From contig RWJK01001702.1 of the NCBI GenBank assembly GCA_004335835.1, positions 1 through 64,000 of the forward strand: a stretch of DNA of 64,000 nt, read 5' to 3'. Both the position numbers and the translations under genes were made by a program. This DNA is from Scenedesmus sp. ARA3. Taxonomy: Eukaryota > Chlorophyta > Chlorophyceae > Sphaeropleales > Scenedesmaceae. Below the pieces are notes generated by a model. The model was given only the letters and a program-made list of their open reading frames with translations. It made no database searches and had not been told where the DNA came from. Of this stretch, positions 48,554 through 60,110 are shown piece by piece; position 1 is the stretch's first letter, and each line of letters opens with the position of its first letter.

Positions 48554-50668
48554 ATGCAGCCAGTGCGTCATAAGCTGCATGGAGGTTGTGCCTGCTGTCA
48601 CGATCAACGCAGGCAGCCAATGTGCCAACACCAACACGGCACACACCAGCAGACGCAGTGGCCAGCTCTGCGCCAGCGGTGCTTGTCCAAGCACGTCACC
48701 ACAGTCAGCTGCAGCACAAAAAGCAGCAGCAGCAGCAGCAACTGCTTGACACCTGCAGCATCAAGCAGACGGCAGGCACTGCTAGCAGCTGCGCTTGTGC
48801 TGCAGCAGCTGCCAGGCCTCGCAGCTGCTGCTGCCCCTGCTCACGCAGCACAGCTGCAGCAATTGCGCGGCTGCTTAGCACTAGCTGACATCCAAGCAGA
48901 CTATGACCGGTGAGGCAGCAGCTGCAGCGCTTATGCATGTTTTTTCTTCCCTTTAAGGCTGGAAAGTGAATTGCCTGGTGCATGTGCCCGTGCCGTGGTT
49001 GATCCCTTTCATAGCCCACCTCAATATGCTGCACTGCGGCGCCCTGTCACACTGTGGCTTACTGTGCGTAGAAGCAGTGCAAGTAGCCTAGGCTGCCCTG
49101 CACAAGCTGTACTGCTTCTGTTCAGCTGACTAGAGCGTTGTACAGAGTCGCCTTCGTATCACACAGCATTGCGTCCTGCTGTGCGCAGGTATGCGCCCAG
49201 CTATGATGAGCTGGATGGTGGGGCAGCGTCAGCAGCGCTGGGCTTCCCAGAGCTACGGCAGCAGCTGCTGCAGCAGGTGTGTGATGTGCAAGTGGTGCGC
49301 AACGCAGTCCTACATAATATTCTGCTGGGTTCACAGCATAGACAGTGCATATGATGTGGATGCCACCAGCTGTGACAACTTAACGCAACTGAAACGGGTA
49401 AAGGATCTGCATACAGTCAACGCTGCTAGCTTGCGTGGATTTGTGATACATGGCTTGCATTGCCCATGGCTGCCTGCCGCTCATCCTCTGCAGGCCAGTG
49501 GGGATGTGCTTGAAGTGGCAGTGGGCACTGGCCTCAACCTGCCTCTGTATGACTGGCAGCGCCTCACCTCGCTCACTGGCCTGGACCTATCAGAAGGGAT
49601 GCTGATTGAAGCAGCAGCCAGGGTGCAGGCGGCACCAGAGCTAGCAAGAGCGAGCTTGGTTGCAGCAGCTTCCAGCAGTGACAGCAGCAGTGATGGTAGC
49701 AGCAGCAGTGATGGTAGCAGCAGCAGCAGCAGCAGCGGCAGCATGCCAGTGAGGCTAGTCCAGGGTGATGTGGTGCAGCTGCCCTTTCCAGATGCCAGCT
49801 TCGATGTGGTGCTGGACACATTCAGCTTGTGTGTGTTTGGGCAGCCGCAGGCAGCTCTGGCTGAGATGGCCCGGGTGCTGCGGCCCGGCGGCCGCTTGCT
49901 GCTGCTGGAACACAGCAGGAGCGACAACGCATTGCTAGGCGCGTACCAGGTGGGTGGAGGGTGGTGAGGTTTGGTGTATGCAGTGTCCTCCAGCTTGCAT
50001 GCATGCACTGCAGCTCCTGTTGTATGTGCAGGCGGGAAGAGCAGCTCAGCAGCTGATACATGGAGTGCATAGTGTGTGTGTGTGTGTGAAGTGCTGCTGA
50101 TGCGTAAGCTGGCCCGCACGTGCTGCCGCACCTACAAGAGCGATGGCACAGGATAAGACACAGCTTAGCACCTGCTTGTACTGTTCAGTGCATAGCAGCA
50201 TGTGGCAGCAGCATGTGCAGCCACGATCTGCGAGCTACAGCCCAGAGGCACTGCTTGCATGCTTCCGTGTGCATATATGCACAGCTCTGCTGCAAAAGTG
50301 CCACCGGCGAGCACCGTTGACTGTGCAGGCCGCTGGAGCTTCCAAGTCCTGCTGCCTGCCGAGTTTATATGTGCGTATGTGTCCCATGTTTGTGCTCATC
50401 ATCATCATGTTACTCATCAAGCCATAGCATCAACGCCATCGGCCCCGCGCCCCAATCCCCATGTTTGTGCTCTAAGCATCATTGCATGGTGTGCTGCGCG
50501 CATGTGCAGGGTGCAACGCGCTCGCTGGTGGCGCCCCTCAGCAAGGGCTGCGACTGGGGCCAGGACGTGCCTGGCATGCTGCTGCAGCTGCCAGGCATGC
50601 GCATCAGCAGCCAGCAGCGGCACCTGGCCGGCACACTGGTCAGCCTGGTTGCCACAAAGCTGGAGTGA
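48554..50668 (+). CDS. SAM methyltransferase (Methyltransf_11 type) with plastid/lumen-like leader
   Basis: This is a class I methyltransferase related to UbiE/OMS1-like proteins. Exons: 48554-48909, 49189-49276, 49494-49949, 50510-50668; phases agree (about 352 aa). Motif I is GDVLEVAVGTGLNLPLY, then LTGLDLSEGML, LVQGDVVQLPFPDASFDVV and MARVLRPGGRLLLLEHSR. An S/D/G low-complexity insertion (SSSDSSSDG-type) separates motifs I and II. The C-terminus GCDWGQDVPGMLLQLPGMRI matches the usual end of this family. The leader has an S/T/K-rich stretch, then a twin arginine, a hydrophobic segment and small residues ([20 protein letters not shown], followed by an A-x-A site). This resembles a bipartite chloroplast signal with a Tat-type lumen part, or simply a membrane anchor. 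The exact start and substrate are uncertain. Confidence 0.8.
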
Positions 50669-50824
50669 TCATATGTTCATGCATGTGCAGCAGGAGCGCT
50701 GCGCTGCAACGCTGCTGGTAGCTTTAAATCTCGGCTGATGGTGTCAGCGCAGTCAACCTGGGTTGGCAGCTGTGTAGTGTGGTGATTGCACAGTTATGTG
50801 GTGCTGCACATTCTATGAGTGGCC

Positions 50825-50829
50825 TGTAA
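50825..50829 (+). terminator. TGTAA poly(A)-type signal
   Basis: TGTAA lies 157 nt after the chloroplast-type methyltransferase stop codon, a typical distance in green algae. Confidence 0.5.
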
Positions 50830-50864
50830 CCATTTGAAAGCTTGTGCCGCGTGAATGGATGAAG

Positions 50865-50869
50865 TTACA
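50865..50869 (-). terminator. TGTAA poly(A)-type signal of the claspin gene
   Basis: The minus strand reads TGTAA about 300 nt after the claspin stop codon and 36 bp from the opposed plus-strand signal, so the two convergent transcripts would end almost back to back. Confidence 0.45.
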
Positions 50870-51170
50870 ACGTACGTGCACACGGTCTATCGCTTCATGC
50901 TGCTCGCAGCCTGCGCTGAATGGGACATTCCAGAGCACAAACAGAAACATGGCTGCCGAAACATATAACTTCAGCGCCCGCAACTGACTTGTGCTGGCAC
51001 AGCATTGGGGCCTAACAAAACACAGCCAGCATGCCTGCAGCACACCAGAGACGTAAGCCCTTGTATGGGCCATTGCAGTCACCGTCTACCAGCCCGCACC
51101 CAGCCATCACGCACAGTCGCATCTATTCAGCATGCTGAGTATTGCGCATTGCTACTCCCACCGACCCCGC

Positions 51171-54100
51171 TCAATACTCCCAGGCACCCCTGGACGTGGC
51201 ATCGTCTTTCCTGCTACTGTTGTTGCCGCCAGCCTTGAACTTGGCACCCACTGCCGCAACATGCTGCTTGAGCATGCTGCTGTCGAGGCCAGCACCGGCA
51301 CCGCTGCCTTTCTTCTCCTGCAGCATGCTCAGCAGCGATGATCCATCACCGCCGCCTGCTGCCGCGCTGCCCTGCCGCCCACTGCTACCGGCCGCTGCTA
51401 CTGCCGGCCTGCTGGGCTCCTTTGCTGCTGCTTCTGGGATGAGCTTGCTGAGGCCTGCAAATGATGAAGGCCCCGTAGAGCCTGGGCCCTGCTTGGAGTC
51501 CTGCTGCTGCTGCTGCTGCTGCTGAGTGTTGCCGCCGGCTGGGTTGCTGAAGTTGCTAGGGTCTGAGCAGAACACAAAGGAGCGGCTGGCGCCATAGTTG
51601 GAGGCGGCGCGCACCGTGACTGACTGGCTGGCCTGCCTGCCGATGAAGCTGCCTGCGGGCTGTGGCGCAACAAGGAAAGGGCAGCAGTTGCAGCAGCACA
51701 GGGGCAGGAATAAATGCCAGGTTACAATGTGCTGGCTGGAGACAAGGGGCAGCAGAATGCTGTCAGGCAGGTCAAACATGCAGCCGCCGCCATTCCAATT
51801 CAAGGGAAGCCTGAAGCAAGACCAAGGCCAGGCAAGCTCCCACAACCCATGCATAATCTTTGCATGAGCAGCACAGGCAGCAGCACAGCAGACACAACCG
51901 CATCCAACAACGCACCTGCTGTGGCTTGCTGCTGTTGGTCAAGTCCTTGCCAAACATCTGGAAGCTGAAGCCGCCTGCAGTGCCGCCAGCTGCTGCTGCT
52001 GCCGCACCAGCTGCAGCTTGCTTGCTGGCGCCTGCTGCTGCCTGCGCCCTAAGGCTGTGGCTGCCTGAAACATCGCTGTGGCCAGCGCTGATGCCCAGTG
52101 AGCTGGCCCTGCTGGCTGGCGCGGCTGGCGCAGCAGCAGCAGCAGATGCTGAGCGGCTCAGCAGCGCCGCTGTGTGCTGCGAGTCATCGTCAACATCCAT
52201 CTGCAGCAGCTGCATCACGTCACCCTCCTGCACCACAGCACAATTTGCCAGAGCAGCAGCAGCAGCAGCAGTTAATGGTGTAACCAGTGGCAAGACCAGC
52301 ATACATGCGCGAAAGGCGTCACAGCACGCAAGTCCTGCGGCAAGCTGCATACATAGTCACTAACCACACACGCTGCAAGCCAGCCAGCACGCACGCACCG
52401 GCTGCGACTCGCTGGCCTGCATTTGCAGCTTCTGGATGCGCTTCTGCTTCTCCCTGTTGGCCAGCTCAGCAGCTGCTGCCGCCTCTGCTGCCGCCAGGTC
52501 ATCCTCCTGCTCCGTGAGCTGGAAGTCCAGCCGCTGCAGCCTGTCTGTGCCTGCTGCTGCCTCGTCGTCGACGTCCTCCTCGTCCTGTGTGATGCCCAGC
52601 AACTGCGCGCGGCGCCTGCGCGTTGCTGCGTCTGTGCCATCCTGTACGGAGCATGAAGCAGTACAAGAGCATGCAAGCAGTTTAACAACGGTTTGCAGAA
52701 CCAGCCACGGATGTGGCTGACTGTTCACCGGCAGGGGTGCTTGAAGAGCAGAGCAGGACACAGCAGGCTGCGGCACGTACAAACAGGCGCCGGCAGTTCA
52801 CTACTGGCATGTGCATTCCTTACCAGATGCCACTGCTACAGTATGCACTGCTTTGCGGACAGCCACCTACTGCATACACCTGCACTCCCTGCTGTCCCGT
52901 GCTCAAGTGCACAAACAGTGTAATGATGCACACAACAACACCCTGCCCTGGCCACTCACGTCATCATCGTCCAGCCCCGCCAGGCCCTTCCGCTTGCGCC
53001 TGAAGCCGCGCCGCAGCGCCTCAAGCATCTGCGCCACGTCCTTGGCGTCGCGGGTCTCCTCAAACTCGGCGTGCAGCGCCGCGCGGCGCACCTCGTCCAT
53101 GCGGCCCTCCTTGTAATCCGCCAGCATGGCCGCCTACAGGGTGGCGAGGCAATGAGATATGGCAGACAGGCAAGTGTACAGGCAGGCAGGCAGGCAGCCA
53201 GCGCAATGAGCCGAAGATCTTGGTTGCATGCAAGGCAGCAGGCAACAGCAGGCATTGTTCAGATGTTGAGGAATTGATCTGGCAATAAGGACGCTTCTCT
53301 GTGGACATGCTGCAAATTGCCGCTGCCACCTGGCTGGTCTGCTTGTTCAACAGCAAACCACACATGTCTGCCGCTGTATCTGTGCTTGGCTCAAATACCG
53401 CAGCCCATGACTGTTCACGTGCAGATTGCCTATTGCACATCTGGTCCTGCAGCCCAGTGCAACGTGCTTGCACTGAGGGCCCAATCTACTCACCAGCTCT
53501 GGGTCGTCGTCATCGTCATCGTCATCCTCGTCATCAGAGCCGCCCCCGCCCTCCTCATCGCTGAGGTCAGCCTCGGCCTCAATGAAGCCACCAGCAGCAC
53601 GCCGCGCCCTGGCAGCTGCTTTCTTGGCCTTCCTCGCTGCCGCTGCACCCTCTGCACCTGCTGCTGCCGCTGCACCCTCTGCGCCCTGCTGCTGGCTGCT
53701 GTCACCGCCAAAGTGCTCCTCCTCTTCTTCCTCCCAGTTCAGCGGCTCTGCAACCGGCTCCGACTCCTGCGGTTCGTCCTCTATCTCGCTGTTGTCATGC
53801 AGCTCCTCATCATCGCTGCCGCTGCCGCTGCCTGCTTCATCCGAGTCATCACCGCTGCCATCTGCATCTTCCATCTCCTCATCCTCTCCTTCACTGCCAG
53901 ACCCCTCTGCATAGTCTGCATCGCTGCCTGCTGCATCGTCCAGCTGCAGGTCAAGCTCATCACCAGGTGCCTCAGTGCCTGCCAGCACAGCAGCACCAGC
54001 GCCAGCAGCAGCAACAGCTGCAGGAAGCTCCTCCAGCATCTGCTGGGTCTCTGGCAGCATCCAGCTGGCATCAGTGCCTGCCTGCTGCTGCTGCTGCTGA

Positions 54101-56504
54101 GGGGGCTCGACTACTAGTTCATCTTCAAAGTCATCATCACCATCTACGTCTGCTGTGCCCAGGTCCCTGCCCGACTCTGCTGCTGCCTTGCTGCTGCCAG
54201 CACCGCCATGCGCTGCTGCTGCTTCCTGCCCGCTGCTGTCATCTGCTGCGCCTGCTACTGCCTGCGGATCCGCTGCCTGCGCTGCTGCAGGATCTTGCTG
54301 CTGCTGCTTCTGCCCTAGGTTGTGCCGCTCTAGGTGAGCCTTCAGCTGCTCAAAAGTCAGAGCAGGCTGGGGCCCTGCGCCTGCGTCTGCTGCTGCTGGT
54401 GCGCGCTGGCGGGTCCTGCAGGACAAGCAGCAGAACACACCTTTGCAGTCAACACATGTGTTGTTGGCAGCCTGCACGGGAGGGGCGCCGGTCTTTCCTG
54501 CTGCTGCATGAGATGATCGCATCGGCAAGCTGCGCAGGAGGTGAGACAACAGTCAAAAGTATGCCCAGCCTCGAGTGATGCAGGAAGGTTTTGGTACGCA
54601 CAACACTGCCGGCAGCAGCAACTGCAGTTGATCCCACTCACTTTGCCTCGAGTGCTGCCTGGCGTGCTGCCAGCTTGCCCAGGATGCTGTTGAGCGGCGC
54701 CACCTCTGGCTTGAAGCCCTTGCCCAGCCCATCCTTGGCTGCTGCCTCTGCACTTGGAAATTCACAGCAGGCACGCAACAGCAGCAGCAGATTGAATGTC
54801 GGAGCGCAACCAATGCGCTAGTGCGCATTTCTTGGCAGGCAGGGTGCAACCGCAGAGTTGTCCGGTTGCTGGCCAGGTCATCACTTGCCATGCATGGTCT
54901 GCCAGGCAGCTCGGCCACAAACAGCAGCTGTGGTGCACTGATGCGCGGCTTACATGCTGACATACAGTCAGCGCTCTGACAGCGCATGCATAGCAGGCAC
55001 ACGCGCACAGCTGAGCACCAGTCCTGCAAGGCAGCTGCACACGGCGTGCTGGCACCCACCCCTCAGCAAGCGCTGCGTCCTGGCATTTGTGGCGTCGGGG
55101 TCATCGTCAGCCATGATGTCATCGTCATCCTCGCCACCTGCCTGCCCGCTGCCGCTCACGCTGCCGCCACCAGAAGTGGAGCCTTGCTGCGCCTGCTCGT
55201 CTTGCTGCTCCTCATCATCCTCTGCAGTGCCAACCAGGGGCTTCTGGCTGCCTGCAGGACAGCAAAGAACCCAAAGGGAGGAAACAGCAGCGGCAGCAGC
55301 AGTCAAAGAAGGCGGGGGTGCTCAGCGCTGGGAGCATGCTACGCATTGCTGCAGCCAGGAGTGGCTGCTCAGGGCCATGAAGCAAGAGAAGCAGGAGCAG
55401 CAAGACGCACGAAGTGGAGGCAGGGTACCTAACTCAGGCACAGCATGTCGAGGTGTGCACACAGGATGACGGCAAGCGGCAAGTGCTGCGGCAGTGCCAG
55501 CAGAGCTGCAAGGGTAGCCTGCGGTTGCGATGCTGGCCACCTCTGAAATTTAACACCCTGCCACACCTGCTTGTGTGCCCTGCTTCTCCTGCTGTACCAG
55601 CTCCTCCCATTCATCTTCGTCATCATACTGCACCCTGCGCCTGCTGGTGGGGTCATATGGAAGCACTTCGCCCTTCTCTGCTCCAGCTGCTGCTGCTTCT
55701 GCATCACCCTGTGCTGCGCTGTCTTCTGCTGCAGTGATGAAAGGTGCTGGCTGATCCTCCCAGTCATCATCATCGTCCTCCAGGTTGATATCCTGCAAGT
55801 GGACAGGCTGCTGCTGTTGCTTGGGCTCTGCTGCTGCTGCTGCTGCTGCTGCCTCGCCAGATGCAGCCTCCGCTGCATGTTCTGCTGTTGCTGCAGTGTT
55901 TGCAGGCGGTGCTGCCGCCGCTGCTCCTGCTTCTGCTTCTGCAGCCGCTGCAACTGCTGGAGGCTCGGACATGAGAGCATCCTCCTCAAGAGGGCTGCTT
56001 GCTGCCTGTGCTGCCGGCTGCTCAACACTGCGCAGGCCAGCAGACTTTGCTGCAGGACTGAAGCTTGGCATTTCCAGCTCGTGCTGTGGCTGCTGCTGGC
56101 TGCGCGTCGTCGCTGCAGGGCTGTGGGCGCCCTCGGCATCTGCCTGGTCTTCCAGGCCTTCATCCCTGGCAAGGCTGGCTGGAAAGCTGAAGCCAGCCTT
56201 GGATGCTGGGGAAGCCTTATGCGGAAGCTCCTGGTCCTTGCTAGGAGAACCTGTAGGCTTGTGCACGCTCATGTGCTGCAACCTGCTGATTCTGCGCTTG
56301 GCCTTGGGCTGCTGCTCATGTGCTGCTGCTGCTGCTGTTGGCCCCCCTGCAACAAGCAGCGATATGGCAGGCAACAAACGAGTGTACAATCATCAGCTTC
56401 CAAACGCAGTGAATGCCGCGCTTGCCGCAGTGTATGCACTCCAGGTTAGGCGTACCTGTCAGCAATGCTGCTCCATCAGCCTGGTGCTGCACGTCCGGCT
56501 CCAT
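51171..56504 (-). CDS. CLSPN: Claspin/MRC1 homologue, replication-fork checkpoint mediator
   Basis: Claspin/Mrc1 travels with the replisome and carries the ATR signal to the Chk1-type kinase. Exons on the minus strand: 56504-56456, 56346-55567, 55251-55060, 54747-54642, 54415-53494, 53133-52960, 52641-52399, 52227-51916, 51659-51171; phases agree throughout (about 1088 aa). The diagnostic block is GGFIEAEADLSDEE plus a run of acids, then MLADYKEGRMDEVRR, EETRDAKDVAQMLEALRRGF and RRKRKG. TRRRRAQLLG and, near the end, RSFVFCSDPSNFS correspond to the conserved claspin C-terminal RNFVF region. The rest is very acidic with A/Q runs, as claspins are. Several SQ/TQ dipeptides (ATR/ATM-type sites) are present, for example in ATTRSQQQ. 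Identity rests on the acidic/MRC1-like block and C-terminal motif, not on a full-length match. Confidence 0.8.
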
Positions 56505-57101
56505 GGTTGCCTCCACCCCTTGAAGGTCTAGGATTTCAAAAATCAATTCCTTCGGTTGAGTATGATGATGCAACAGCGTCCGTGATGCAAAGCCGGGTTG
56601 TTGATTTGAAATGGCTCTTGTCGGAGAAGGCTTGTGACTGTGCGGTTGGTGTGAATTCATCAACAGAGTAGCTTGAGATAGTTGAAGCATTAGTATGCTC
56701 TGCCTTATAAAGGTGTCGTGCAAGTGCACAGTGTCATGTTGTCACCTTTCAATTTGCCTGCTGTCTCAGGTGACCTGTTGGTAGCTATACTGCGCAACAA
56801 CATAAGTAGGAAGTGTATTTTGCCTTTATTATGTATAGTTAGTCTGGTTTGATTGCCTGCGCGATGCCTGGTGCTCAAGTCAAAAGCTGAAGTAGCTGTG
56901 ACTGCCTTACAGAATCAAAAACACCATACAGCTCTGTCAAAATACGAATTACTAGCAGATGTAGACAATGCACGATATTCACCATGCTCCTGATTACAGC
57001 CTGCAGCTGTTGTACTGCCAAGACGCACGGACTCACTAGTGCACCTGCTGGTACCTGCTGCCGCTGGCCTTGTTGAGACAAAGGCGGGCAGCGACAATAA
57101 T
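56505..57101. promoter_or_regulatory. Divergent intergenic region, claspin and clostripain-like gene
   Basis: These 597 bp have lower GC than the flanking genes and contain several T-rich stretches. They must hold two promoters. No named element is recognised. Confidence 0.4.
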
Positions 57102-59937
57102 ATGAAGAATCGTACACGTAGTGCAGCATTGCTGCTGCTGTGTGGGCTGCTGCTGCATGCTGCCCTAGCACCTGCAGCTGCAGCAACTACGAAGTGGGTT
57201 GTGTTTGTTTACATGCTGGCCGACAATGACCTGGAACAGTTTGGCCTTATGGATATGGAGGTGAGTGAAGATAATCCTTCACAACGCCCACAGTGTTGCA
57301 ACTGGCAGCATGCACCAGCTTTGTGCCTGTGCTAGCACTTCCACACTGCCTTGTCAGGCGTGACATCAGAAGATTCACTCCTAGCAGTGTGGCGGTGACG
57401 CTGCTGACCCATCAATGTATAGGTCCATGTCACAGTCTGTGTTTGTAGCATACTGATACACCAGGTGGTGCACACTTTCCCTTGTCATGCTGCCATGCCT
57501 TGCAGGAGATCATGTCTGGCATGTCAGCAGAGCCCCCCGGCTGTGTCTTCAGCAGCTGTAACACAGCCTGCCCTGCAGGCACAAACGCAACCTACAGCGT
57601 GAAGTGCAGCGGGGGTGCTACTGGAATGCAGAGTCGATGTTGTCCTGGAGACAGCTATCCAGACGTGCTGCTGCTGGTTGACAGGGGCACAGGGCAACCC
57701 ACAACATACCTGTCTGGCAACGTGGCAAATGGCGACTACAGTCCATTGACGTCTGAGTGGACATCAGCTAGGGAGTTGCTAGCACTGCCTGGTGAGCGCT
57801 TGTATGCTACGAGGCGCTGCTCGGCAACTCTGGCAGCATCAGCGGCAGCAACAGCAGCAGCGGTCTGTGCAGAGCAACACAGCACTTGCTAGCAGCCATT
57901 CTGCTGCCTGCAAAGTACATGTATCAATGCTTGAACCGAAACCCAAGGGGTTTGCCGTACGATGGCGCAGCAGACCAGTAGCGTGAGCTCAACATTTTGC
58001 TTGCGTGTGTTTGGTGGCGTGCATGCTTCAACAGGTGCCCAGTGGCAGCAGCTGAAGGACTATGGAGAGCTTGACATGGCCGATCCAGCCACACTAGCAG
58101 GCTTTCTACAGCGCGGCCTGGCCAGGTGCGCACAACGCCTGCTGCACCTAACGCAGCAGCTGCTTGTTGTATGCAGACAGGAGCAAATGACGCATGCCAG
58201 GCATGGCCCTGCAGCTCAGCACACTGGTGTGCCTGCAAAATAAATTGGCCATGAGCTGCAGCATCTGCACAGGATGTCCTGGGAAACTGATGATGTAGCA
58301 CTGTGTTTATGTGTGCGCAGGTTCCCGCCTGACGGCAACCGCAAGTACATGCTGGTGTTCTGGGACCATGGCAGCGGGTGGTCTGGCTATGGCCTGGACC
58401 ACACCTGCAAGACTACGGCTACATACAGCCAGCAATGGGGCTGCAACATGCTCACAGTCCAGGCTCTGGCGCAAGGTGCGCTGTTTACAGACAATGTGTC
58501 CCTGTGCCCTGTTTCAGAAGCAGCTGCAGCAGTGCAGCAGCAGCAGCAGCAGCAGCGTCACAAGCTCCAGTATTGTTTGTGTAAAAGTGAGACTCTTGCT
58601 GCTGCTTGGCACGCAGGGCTGGATGCCGGCTTGAATGTCCCAGACCCCATTACTGGCGACCGTTTCAAACTTGACATCATCGGCTTTGATGCCTGCCTGA
58701 TGGCCATGTACGAGGTTGGCAACACGCTAGCACCCTACGGGCATTACCTTCTCGGCAGTGAGCTGCTGGAGCCTGGGCACGGCTGGGACTATGCTTCCCT
58801 CGCTGGCATCACACAGCGCGTGACAGCTGCAGGAGTGCCTTCAACGTCGCTCACAGCACAAGATGTTGGGGATCTGTTCATTGCAGATTACTTCAGTCAG
58901 GTGGGTTGCAGAAACGGCCAGTCGCATGCATGCAGAAGCCTGGATATGTAGTGTGAACAGCAGCAGCCATGATATTATAAAAGCCAGCATAGCGGTTACA
59001 TAGCAGAGCACCAGCCGTTAATGCAGCCTGGGTGGTAACAGGTGAGCAGCTCTTTTTTAGCTTTACACCATCTAATGAGTAGAGCTGGGGGCTCCAGGCC
59101 TGTCCGCAAACACTTCTGGCAGTAAGTGAGACGTGTTGCTGCTGGTGGTCAACTGCATAACTGCGAGCACCTGGAAATACAACGGCAGCATCAGGTGCCA
59201 AGCCCTGCCTACTGCTGTGTGTGTGATGCAGGCAGCTTACTTCAACACGTCTGGCTTGACCCTGGCACTCTTGGATTTGTCAGTCATGGGCAATCAGCTG
59301 GAGTCCAGCATGAGTGACCTGTCCAAGTTCCTCACCGCACAAATGAACAGCACTGCAGGTACAAGCAAAGGTTGCTGCAGCATAGCAAGGTGCCAGGTTG
59401 CCCAGCATGCTTAGAAAGGGGCTCATAACCGGCTGCAGGCATTCATGTTGGGGTAAATCTGCATAGAACAGGTTTGCTGCTGAGAAACATTGTAAGAACA
59501 CAAGCAACCTTCTTCCCTATGGCTTACTGGACAGACCTCATCAGCACCCCAGCATGCTGTGCAAAGACAGTCATCATCCTATTCCACATCAACAGTGACA
59601 CACTGCTATGTTGTGGCCTGCTGTATGCCACCATGCAGGCAATGCTATCAAAATCCTGCGCAAGCGTGCTGCGCTTGGCACAATATCTGGTGCAGAAGAG
59701 AACGTTGACCTCGGGGCTCTGCTGGACAGCCTGGTCACCAGCCAGCTCACGCTGACCCCTGGCGCACAGAGCCTAGCAACCCTGCTGGATCCTGCAAGCA
59801 CTGTGTACAAGGAGGCCATCAAGAGCTTCAGGAGGGATGCAGAGCTCCCAGATGTGAGCACAGCAAGTTAGCAGCAGCAGCAGCGCTGTTCCTTGAAGCA
59901 GCATGGCCAGCACTGCACAGCACACTGGGCACACATC

Positions 59938-59998
<61 letters not shown>

Positions 59999-60048
59999 NN
60001 NNNNNNNNNNNNNNNNNNNNNNNNNNNNNNNNNNNNNNNNNNNNNNNN

Positions 60049-60110
<62 letters not shown>

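Noticed and set aside
53317..54117. A 266-codon plus-strand open frame with hydrophobic stretches
   Set aside because: It is antisense to the acidic claspin exon 54415-53494. Reverse-complemented acidic codons (GAC, GAG, GAT) create apparent V/L/I/F-rich membrane segments.
55571..56449. A 292-codon plus-strand open frame that looks like a cysteine-rich membrane protein
   Set aside because: It is antisense to claspin exon 2, and the cysteines come from CTG/TGC runs opposite CAG/GCA codons.
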